DNA from: an uncultured Clostridia bacterium
Lineage (GTDB): Bacteria > Bacillota > Clostridia > Christensenellales > Borkfalkiaceae
Direction: 5' to 3'
Assembly (NCBI GenBank): GCA_947588985.1
Contig: CANQBG010000014.1
Coordinates: 1-36,239 of the forward strand
DNA: 36,239 nt
In this document: positions 17,977 through 25,200 of the stretch, piece after piece
Numbering within the stretch: position 1 is the first letter of the stretch
Layout of the letters: each line of letters opens with the position of its first letter
Made by a program: the position numbers and the translations under genes
The notes under the pieces: model-generated
Databases searched by the model: none
What the model saw: only the letters and a program-made list of their open reading frames with translations
What the model was told of the DNA's origin: nothing

Positions 17977-19052
17977 ACTTCCTCCAACCGCCAGCGGGTG
18001 CCCTCGATGGAGGGGAGGCGCATCCCGGGCTTTCTGTTATAGTAGACGGTGAGAATGCTGCCGTCTTTGAGCTCCACCGAGCAAGGGTAGCCGAGGTCGA
18101 AGTTCCACGCGTCGTCGCGGAGGATGAGCTCCTCGCTCCAATCCTCAAACCAATTTTCGCCGCAGAGGACGCGGGCACGGATGCCGTAGGGCGGCTCCCG
18201 TCTGCCGTAGGTGAGCACGATGCGCCCCTTCACGCGCAAGAGATGGGGCGGTCCGCCGTGCCAATCCGTCGTCTCCCAAGGCGAGAATTCGCCGTTTTCG
18301 TAGACGGCGAGATGGGTGGTCATGCTCTCATCGGGCCAATGGGCGCGGGTGGCGATGAGGATGCGGTCGCCGTCCTCGATGGCGTAGGGCTCGTGCTGGA
18401 CAAAGCCCTCGGGGGGCGCGGGAAGGTCCTTGGCCTCCCAATGTAGGAGGTCCTTCGTCCAATAGGCGCGCAGATATCCGCGGTACTCCGCGGGGGGCGT
18501 GGCGGGGTCGGAGAGAAATTCCCGGCCGATGTAGAAGAGCCGCCCGTCCTTTAAGGGAATGGGCCCGTGCGGCGTGGTAACGGGAAGCTTCACGGGGCTG
18601 TGGAAGTGTTCCCCATCCTCGGAGACGAGGATGAGGGAGCCGAGCCACGTTTTCTCATCTTCCTGCGTGACGGTATCGAGATAGCGCTCGATCGCCTCGG
18701 CCTCCCCTTCCACTCTGCCCTTGGCATGGATCCACGCGCGCTGGGCGGAGAGGCTGTTGTTGAAGGTGGTGAGCACCGTCTTGTTCCCCCACTGCACGGC
18801 GCCGGCGTCGCGATCGTCGAGAGGGGTCTCGAAGAGCACCTTGGGGGCCGACCAGCTTCTTCCCTCGTCGGCGGAATACGCCCCCATCACCTTGCCGAAG
18901 GGACAGAGATGGTTCCTCCTGTCGCCCGACCACACGCAGAGCAGTCTGCCGTCGGCAAGGCGGCAGACGGAGGGCCAGAAGTGCCCTCTCTCCCCGCCCG
19001 CGCACACGGTGAGCTGCTCCTCGATCTGAAATTTGATGGCGTCTTTCGTCAT
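17973..19052 (-). CDS. BNR-repeat sialidase-fold protein, cytoplasmic
   Basis: This 359-aa protein has a six-bladed sialidase-type propeller of the BNR_2 kind. Asp-box motifs are visible as SADEGRSWSAPKVLF and SEDGEHFHSPVKL, and ADGRLLCVWSGDRR and GPIPLKDGRLFYIGR are typical propeller strands. There is no signal peptide, so it should act on imported glycan inside the cell. The FRIP arginine motif of GH33 sialidases is not evident; FWPSVCRLADGR stands in its place, so sialidase activity is uncertain. Translational coupling to the lyase gene (ATGA overlap) supports a shared sialic acid pathway. AAGGAGA precedes the ATG. Confidence 0.78.
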   Translation of the reverse strand: MTKDAIKFQIEEQLTVCAGGERGHFWPSVCRLADGRLLCVWSGDRRNHLCPFGKVMGAYSADEGRSWSAPKVLFETPLDDRDAGAVQWGNKTVLTTFNNSLSAQRAWIHAKGRVEGEAEAIERYLDTVTQEDEKTWLGSLILVSEDGEHFHSPVKLPVTTPHGPIPLKDGRLFYIGREFLSDPATPPAEYRGYLRAYWTKDLLHWEAKDLPAPPEGFVQHEPYAIEDGDRILIATRAHWPDESMTTHLAVYENGEFSPWETTDWHGGPPHLLRVKGRIVLTYGRREPPYGIRARVLCGENWFEDWSEELILRDDAWNFDLGYPCSVELKDGSILTVYYNRKPGMRLPSIEGTRWRLEEV

Positions 19053-19316
19053 ACATTCTCCTTTTCGGCCGGGAACGCGCCCGGCCCGGGTTGTGCAAAG
19101 TGGTTGGATCCGCGGCCGAAGGACGGGGGAGGGGGAAACCCGTTCTCCGCCGCAGACCCCCTCCCGTCACCCGAGAGGTATTTACGGTCGCTTTGCGTGG
19201 CGACGGTAAATCCGATCGTTCCGCCATCCGAATTTGCGGAGTGGGCGGAGGAACCCAAGGCCCCTCCGCCTTCCGCAATGAGGGGGAGGAATGAAGTGTG
19301 TGCGAAGAAAGAAAAT
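19053..19316. repeat. 264-bp gap packed with inverted repeats
   Basis: Between the GH2 and BNR genes lie four imperfect palindromes: GGCCGGG/CCCGGCC (19067-19086), a GACGGG...CCCGTC stem (19122-19168) with a 2-nt bulge, TTTAC-GTCG/CGAC-GTAAA (19181-19210), and a two-part stem of TGCGGA and GGCGGAGG (19235-19277). There is no convincing gene, and no clear promoter on the minus strand. It could be an interspersed repeat, or an RNA that attenuates or processes the operon transcript. All other gaps downstream in the operon are 42 bp or less. Confidence 0.6.
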
Positions 19317-20993
19317 CTATCCCTCTTGCTCGACGGCCGCTTCCTGCCGATTGCAGGCGGCGATGCGCCGCAGGCCCTCTTCGGAGAACTTGCACGCGCG
19401 GCCGTAGGTGAAGAGGCCGTTTCGCTCCTGCTCCACATCATAGAGCTGCGTATAGCAGAAGCCCGAGAGTTTGCGGCATCCCCCGAGCAGGGAGACGAGC
19501 CGCTCGTAGTATTGCAGGAACTCCTCTTCAGAGGAGACACAGGAATATCCCCAGCCGTCTCCGCCCAAGCTCACGCCCCCCACTTCGCTGGCATGGGTGG
19601 GCCCGCCGCGATAGCGCAGGTCCTCCTCGGGCGAATAGAGGTGGGGCATGTCGAGGGTCTCCCCTTCGAGCGCCTTCAGGTATTGCCCCACATGCTCGAG
19701 GCTCTCATAGCAGTGGAAGTCGAAGAGATCGGTCCTGTGGCCGTGCCAGCCCCCGCTCACGTCCACGCAGGGACGGGTGGGATCGAGGGCCTTCGTGAGG
19801 TCGTAGACGGCGTCTACAAAGCGCACGTCGCGCAGTTTTTCGGGGTCGTCCAAGTCCGCCCACGTCTCGTTCAAGGGGCACCAGAGCACGATGGCGGGAT
19901 GGTTGAAGTCCCGCTCCACCGCCTCCGTCCACTCGCGTTTGAAGTTTTCGAGCCCCTCGAGGTCGGAGTAGTGCATCCCCCAGCTCGGGAACTCCCCCCA
20001 CACCATGTAGCCGAGGCGGTCGCAGTGATAGAGGAAGCGGGGATCGAAGAGCTTTTGGTGCAGACGGGCGCCGTTGAACCCGAGGCCCATGGCGAGCTCG
20101 ATGTCGCGCACCATGCTCTCCTCGTCGGGATAGGTATAGAGCCCCTCGGGATGATAGCCCTGATCGAGCACAAAGCGCTGGAAGAGCGGCTTCCCGTTGA
20201 GGAGGAAGCGGTCGCCCTCGAAGCGCACGTCTCGCAGGCCGAAGTAGCTCTTCACCAGGTCCTCCCCGAAGCGGAGGACGACGTCGTAGAGCCGCCCCGC
20301 GCCCGCTTCCCAGAGATGCTTCTCCGAAAGGGACACGGTGAGCGCGGTCCTTCCCTCTGTATGCGCCGCGGCCTTCCCCATGGGGCGGCCCTCATAGAAT
20401 ACTTCCATGCTCACGTCGCCTGCGCCCTGCGTCTCGATCTGCGCCGTGACGCTGCCCGCTTTCGCGTCGGGATAGAAGCGCACGCGCTCGAGATATCGTT
20501 CGGGGACGCATTCCAGCCATACGGGCTGCCAGATCCCCGTCACGCGCGAATAGAAGCAGCCGTGACTCTCTCCCTTCGACTGTTTGCCCGAGGGGGTGTT
20601 GGCTGAGACGTCGTTCTCCACCTCCACGGCGATCTCATTGACCCCCGCGGCGGCAAGCGCGGTGATATCGAGTTTGAAGGGGGTGTAGCCGCCCCCGTGC
20701 TCGCCCGCGTACGTCCCATTCACATAGACGCGCGCCATGCGGTCTACGGCGCCGAAGCGGAGGAAGAGCCGCCCCGCGAAGGGGGGAAGCGTCACCTTCT
20801 TGCGGTAGACGCACCGCTTGATCGCACCGCGATAGCCGAGCCCGCGCGCGCTCTCAATGCAGAAGGGGACTTCGATGGTCCCGATGAAATTTCCGGTGGG
20901 CGCGGCGACTTCGATCTCCCACATCCCGTTCAGGGAGAGGGTCTCTCGTTCAAATTGCGGATCAAAGGATGTGTTCGGCATAGGACGTCTCAT
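19317..20993 (-). CDS. Glycoside hydrolase family 2 enzyme
   Basis: This 558-aa retaining beta-glycosidase is of the beta-galactosidase/beta-glucuronidase family. It has an N-terminal sugar-binding jelly-roll (LSLNGMWEIEV; ARVYVNGTYAGEHGGGYTPFKLDIT), an Ig-like middle (about 165-255), then a TIM barrel. The acid/base is E376 in CPLNETWAD and the nucleophile is E470 in HASEVGG. There is no signal peptide, so it is cytoplasmic. Length is at the short end for GH2, with no extra C-terminal domains. The substrate cannot be read from sequence. The start is ATG 20993; a second in-frame ATG at 20981 is possible, and neither has a good Shine-Dalgarno. It is the first gene after the divergent regulator. 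Confidence 0.88.
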   Translation of the reverse strand: MRRPMPNTSFDPQFERETLSLNGMWEIEVAAPTGNFIGTIEVPFCIESARGLGYRGAIKRCVYRKKVTLPPFAGRLFLRFGAVDRMARVYVNGTYAGEHGGGYTPFKLDITALAAAGVNEIAVEVENDVSANTPSGKQSKGESHGCFYSRVTGIWQPVWLECVPERYLERVRFYPDAKAGSVTAQIETQGAGDVSMEVFYEGRPMGKAAAHTEGRTALTVSLSEKHLWEAGAGRLYDVVLRFGEDLVKSYFGLRDVRFEGDRFLLNGKPLFQRFVLDQGYHPEGLYTYPDEESMVRDIELAMGLGFNGARLHQKLFDPRFLYHCDRLGYMVWGEFPSWGMHYSDLEGLENFKREWTEAVERDFNHPAIVLWCPLNETWADLDDPEKLRDVRFVDAVYDLTKALDPTRPCVDVSGGWHGHRTDLFDFHCYESLEHVGQYLKALEGETLDMPHLYSPEEDLRYRGGPTHASEVGGVSLGGDGWGYSCVSSEEEFLQYYERLVSLLGGCRKLSGFCYTQLYDVEQERNGLFTYGRACKFSEEGLRRIAACNRQEAAVEQEG

Positions 20994-20996
20994 TGT

Positions 20997-21029
20997 AAGT
21001 GTTTATTTTTCACAAATATTGTAACACTT
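20997..21029. promoter_or_regulatory. Palindrome over the -10 box and start site (candidate operator)
   Basis: AAGTGTT (20997-21003) and AACACTT (21023-21029) form perfect inverted half-sites 19 bp apart. They bracket the GH2 start site and touch the -10 box. Binding there would block transcription. The divergent winged-helix regulator is the obvious candidate, by inference. Confidence 0.5.
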
Positions 21030-21047
21030 TACCTATGGAATTGTCAA
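21018..21047 (-). promoter_or_regulatory. Sigma-A promoter of the GH2 gene and probably the whole locus
   Basis: On the minus strand a perfect -35 TTGACA (21042-21047) and -10 TACAAT (21018-21023) are 18 nt apart. The start site is near 21011, about 18 nt before the ATG. Confidence 0.85.
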
Positions 21048-21056
21048 TCCTGACAA
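21041..21056. promoter_or_regulatory. TTGTCA-N4-TGACAA palindrome over the -35 box
   Basis: This perfect 6-bp inverted repeat with a 4-bp centre covers the -35 hexamer of the GH2 promoter. It could be a second operator for the divergent regulator or a repressor site for another protein. Part of the palindrome is simply the -35 consensus, so its significance is uncertain. Confidence 0.4.
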
Positions 21057-21128
21057 GCTGACTAATAGTTGAATGTTTCAAACGGTACATTTCCCAAAAT
21101 TTGAGAAGAAAATCTATCATATGAGAAC

Positions 21129-21157
21129 TTGACATCCCCTCTCAAGTATGCTAAAAT
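21129..21157 (+). promoter_or_regulatory. Sigma-A promoter of the divergent regulator
   Basis: A perfect -35 TTGACA (21129-21134) and -10 TAAAAT (21152-21157) are 17 nt apart. The start site is near 21164, immediately before the GAGGT ribosome site. The leader is about 10 nt. Confidence 0.85.
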
Positions 21158-21173
21158 AAATTTGAGGTTTCTT

Positions 21174-22127
21174 ATGAGCGACATCATCAACAGCGAAAAA
21201 AATATCCGGCTCGAAGTCAACAGCGACGCCGATCTTCCCACCATCTGCAAGATCAGCCGCGCCCTCTCCGTGCCGGATCGCATCCGCATTCTGCGGTCGC
21301 TTCTTCTGAGTTCGAAAAACGTCTCGGAGATCGCCGCCGAGCTCAATATCCCCGTCTCCTCGGTGGCGCGCCACATCGACGTCTTGGCCGACGCCCAGCT
21401 CATCTTCGTGGATTTTCAGCCCGGGTTCAAGGGGCACACCAAGTATTGTTCGCAGATCGTGATGAGCTATACCGTGGACATGGGTGCCCCGCGCATGGCG
21501 GAATCGCCCGAACGCGAGTATTCGGTGGAGATCCCCGTGGGCATGTTTTCGGAGTGCAACATCAAGGCCCCCTGCGGCATGACGGGGAAGTCGGGCGCCC
21601 TCGGCCCCTTCGATAACCCCGGCATTTTCTTCGAGCCCACGCGCACAGACGCCGAATGTATCTGGTTCGATACCGGCTTCATCTCCTATAACTTCCCCAC
21701 TTCCCCCTTAAAGCACCACCGCTGCACCGAGATCTCCTTCTCCTTCGAGGCGTGCTCGGAAACGGTGTACTACAACAACAATTGGCCGAGCGACATCACC
21801 GTCTCGGTGAACGGCGTGGAAGTCACCACCTTCACCTCCCCCGGGGACTTCGGCGGGCGGCGGGGCAAGTTCACCCCCGAATATTGGCCCATCACGAGCA
21901 CGCAGTTCGGGCTCCTCAAAAAGATCACGGTGAACGGGCAGGGCGTGTTTGTGGACAACGCGATGGTCTCCTCCAAGGTGACATTCGACGACCTCAAGCT
22001 CTATGAGGGCTCCGCCGTCGTCCTCTCCATCGGCGTGCGGGAGGACGCCAAACACCGCGGCGGCATCAACCTCTTCGGCAAGCACTTCGGGGATTTCCCG
22101 CAGGCCATCGTCATGTCGGTGAAGTGA
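21174..22127 (+). CDS. ArsR-like winged-helix regulator with a large C-terminal domain
   Basis: This 317-aa protein is a probable regulator of the divergent glycan locus. Residues 20-100 are a winged helix: ICKISRALSVPDRIRILRSLL, then the helix-turn-helix SEIAAELNIPVSSVARHIDVL and the wing. The remaining ~215 residues (IKAPCGMTGKSGALGPFDNPGI ... IWFDTGFISYNFP ... DITVSVNGVEVTTFTSPGDFGG) are beta-rich, like a jelly-roll sugar-binding fold, in place of the metal sites of normal ArsR proteins. I take it as the ligand sensor. The start is ATG 21174 with GAGGT. An earlier TTG at 21129 lies in the -35 box and is rejected. A strong terminator follows the stop. Confidence 0.82.
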   Translation: MSDIINSEKNIRLEVNSDADLPTICKISRALSVPDRIRILRSLLLSSKNVSEIAAELNIPVSSVARHIDVLADAQLIFVDFQPGFKGHTKYCSQIVMSYTVDMGAPRMAESPEREYSVEIPVGMFSECNIKAPCGMTGKSGALGPFDNPGIFFEPTRTDAECIWFDTGFISYNFPTSPLKHHRCTEISFSFEACSETVYYNNNWPSDITVSVNGVEVTTFTSPGDFGGRRGKFTPEYWPITSTQFGLLKKITVNGQGVFVDNAMVSSKVTFDDLKLYEGSAVVLSIGVREDAKHRGGINLFGKHFGDFPQAIVMSVK

Positions 22128-22138
22128 TTTTTCCCATC

Positions 22139-22168
22139 AAAAAACGAGGCCCTTTTGCCTCGTTTTTT
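22139..22168 (+). terminator. Strong bidirectional terminator after the regulator
   Basis: AAAAAACGAGGC and GCCTCGTTTTTT form a perfect 12-bp stem with a 6-nt loop, 11 bp after the regulator stop. The A-run and T-run make it work in both directions. Confidence 0.95.
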
Positions 22169-22211
22169 GCTTTTTGTGCCGTCTATCCTCGGACATGGTA
22201 TGCCCGTTTGC

Positions 22212-22234
22212 GCTCTCCGTGCTTTTTGGAGAGC
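22212..22234. other. Small hairpin between two terminators
   Basis: GCTCTCC and GGAGAGC pair around a 9-nt loop. On the minus strand it follows the terminator of the giant lipoprotein operon, so it may act as a backup stop. Confidence 0.4.
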
Positions 22235-22241
22235 TTACAAA

Positions 22242-22271
22242 GAGCCGCACAGACATTCGTCTGTGCGGCTC
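22242..22271 (-). terminator. Terminator of the MoxR/VWA/lipoprotein operon
   Basis: GAGCCGCACAGAC and GTCTGTGCGGCTC form a perfect 13-bp stem with a 4-nt loop, 17 bp after the stop of the giant lipoprotein gene. The next bases on the minus strand are TTTGT, so the U-tract is short. Confidence 0.85.
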
Positions 22272-22288
22272 CTTGTGTGCGATAGACT

Positions 22289-25200
22289 TTATTCTTCGAC
22301 TTCGACGCGGGCGATGCTGTGATTTTCCACGTCCACCGTGAAGTGGAGGCCGGACTTCGTCGTCACATGCAAGACGCCGTCCTTCTCCTCGGTCGTCTCC
22401 GCGAAGTACGCGGCGCCCTGGAACACGATCATCTCGACCTGTTTTGAGCCGTCCGCCGCGACGGAGTAATCCGCATAGGTATTCTGCTCCACGCCGTTTA
22501 CCGTCGTCACCGTCTTTTCCGTGACGGTAGCCGAGGCGAGGAAGGGCACTTCGAGGACTTCCTCCGCGCCCTCCGTCGTCTGCTCGGTGAGCGCGATCAC
22601 ATAATACGTCGCTCCCGTCCTGAGACCGTCTTCATCGAAGTTGCGGACGATATGGGTGATGACCAGCGTTTCGCTGTTGAAGTAGGCCTCCGTGGCCTCG
22701 ATCGCCGTGCCGTCCTTCTTGAGCAGCACATCGTAGACGCCGCCCACTCTCACGTCTTGGGAATCGGTGGCGATCACGCGCTCGATCTCCATCTCGTAGC
22801 CGCCGTCGGCCTCCAATGTCTCGACGCGGGTGAAGGCATAGGCTCTGTATCCATACAGGCCAAAGACACTTACAAACGTCCCGTCAACGGTGAAGTGGAG
22901 CCGGTAGACGGCGTCGTCGGTGCCCTTCATCTCCACGGTATAGAGCCCGCCTTCCGCGGTGTATTCGGCATTCTCGAAGCCGACGACCTCGCCAAGGGAA
23001 TCCACAAGTTCGGAAGCGACTCCAAACTCGCCCGTGGCCTGATGGGAGACGACTTCGCCGCTCTCATCATACGTATCCACGACCGTGATGAGGCCGAACA
23101 CGTTCGGCGGCGCCTGCGTGGCTCCCTGCATCGCATAGAGGTAGACCATGACCAAGTAGAGCGAGGAAGGAAGGGACTGCTCGGCGCGCATTGAATGCAG
23201 CGTGTAGGTGTTGTGGGAAGTCCCGTCGGCCCCCTCTCCGGAATATTCCACTTCGAGGCCGAAGCGATAGGAGCCCACGATGAGGGTCATCGTCGTGCTG
23301 CCGTCCTCATCCAAAGTGCGCTCGACATAGCAGGAATTCGTAGCCCCGCCGATGACGACGCTCCCCGCCACCCGGAATTCCGTCGCGCCCGTGGGCGTGA
23401 AGGTGAGATTCTCGAGCTGCACCTTGCTGCCGTCGCGCGCCGTGAGCGGGTAGATCTCCTTGTTGTCCTCCTCGCGCGAGAACATGAGCTGATAGCCGTT
23501 GGTGAGGAAATACGTCTTTTCCTTCCAGGTGATCGAAGGCCCGAAGCTGCCGAATTCCTCCTCCACAAAGCCGTATTGATTGGCCTGCGGATCGCTCTCG
23601 TCGCGGTGATAGAGATATACCTTCTGGCCTTTGATGTTATAGTAGTATTGCGTCTCCCCGCCGTAGATCATGAAGCCATAGCTATAGAACACCATTGCGT
23701 CGAGATCTTGGGTGAAGTAGCTGCGGGGGGTGAAGTCGCTCGGAACGGCCGTGCCCTTTTCGAGGTCGTAGGTATAGATGCAGGCGTCCGTTCCCGCGCT
23801 GTTCACATAGTAGAAGAGATACTCGTTGATGAGCACATATTGGCCGAGCTCGGGGAGGCCGAGATCGTTGTAGCGGATGGCGTTTCCGAAGCCGTCGAGC
23901 GCGAGCACGGAGAGCTCTTCCTCATAGACGAGAATGGTGACGATCTCCTCGTCGTAGACCACGAAGGCATTGTAGCTGGCGGCATTCGTGCCCGAGCCGA
24001 GCGTTACGGAGCTGAGGATCCCGCGGACGGTGTGCCTCTCCGAGCCCTCGTCAAAGACAAGGGTGAAGAGCGCCGTATCCCCGATGATCTCATAGGTATA
24101 CTTCCCGGCGTAGCGCTCCTGCCGTTCGCCCTCCTCGAGCGTGTAGATGGAGAAGTTTCCGTGGCCGTCGAGGTCGAGAAGGTCGCCGCCGAAGCCTTGG
24201 TTGTGGATGAGAAGATAGGAGGCGAACTCGTTCCCGCGCTGCACGAAGGTCTTATCGTCGGTGACGTCGAAATAGAACGAAAGGCTGTCCGTTATGAAGC
24301 AGATCACATTGCGCTCTTTGTCGTGGACGTAGTAGTAGCCGTTCACAAGGTTGCGGCCGACGCGGAGGCTCGCCGCAAACCCGTATCCGTCGAGCGTAAG
24401 CGTGGCGCCCTCCTCTTCATTGAGATACTCGCCCTCATACGCCGCGTTGTGCTTGGTGAAGAGCCGCGTGCTGTTGATTTCGATGAGGAGGAAGTCGAAC
24501 TCCTTCGTCTCGCCGTCCGCTTCTCCCGCGAGCTTCCCCGTGAACCGATAGATGGTGGCGCCGAAGGCCGTCACATTGCCCGTAGCGGCAAACGTCCCAT
24601 AGTAGCTCGTGACCGTGGCGTCCTCGCCCTCGGTCTCGGCGGGCGTGACGACGGTGTAGACCGCGCCGTCCTTGCCGTCGAATTCGATGTATTCGAGGCG
24701 CGTCCCCATGCCGTCCTCGCCCATGGCGTACACCGTCCCGAGCAGCGAGCTCAGGATGATGTAGGTGTGGTCCTCATCGTTCATCTCGAGCGCGAGGTTG
24801 CCCTCCGAGGTGATGAGCACGAGGATGTTGTCCGCACGGGTGTAGGAGCCGATGAGCTCTACCTGCTCGCCGTCCACCTCAAAGGTAAGCACCGCAAAGC
24901 CTGCGATCAGGGTGAGGGTGGAGGAGAGGCTCGATTCGCCCTCCTGTTCGCGGTAGACGGTATCGTAGGTCTCCGGGTCCCCTTCCTCGCGGGTCACGGC
25001 GTACCAATAGGCGATGGGGCTTACGGCGCTCGACGTGCTGATGTACGCCGTATCGAACACGATCTCCTTGAGACCGGAGATGTCGATGGGCGTATCCCGG
25101 TAGGAGACGCCTTCGAAATACTGCGTGACGGTGGCGCGGCGCTTTCCGTTCTCCGCCGCATAGGTGCCTTCTGCGACCTTCACGAAGATGCGGGCCGTCG

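Noticed and set aside
19049-19540. 163-residue minus-strand frame covering the 264-bp gap
   Set aside because: It overlaps the GH2 gene end in another frame, is proline- and serine-rich without a domain, and follows the palindromes.
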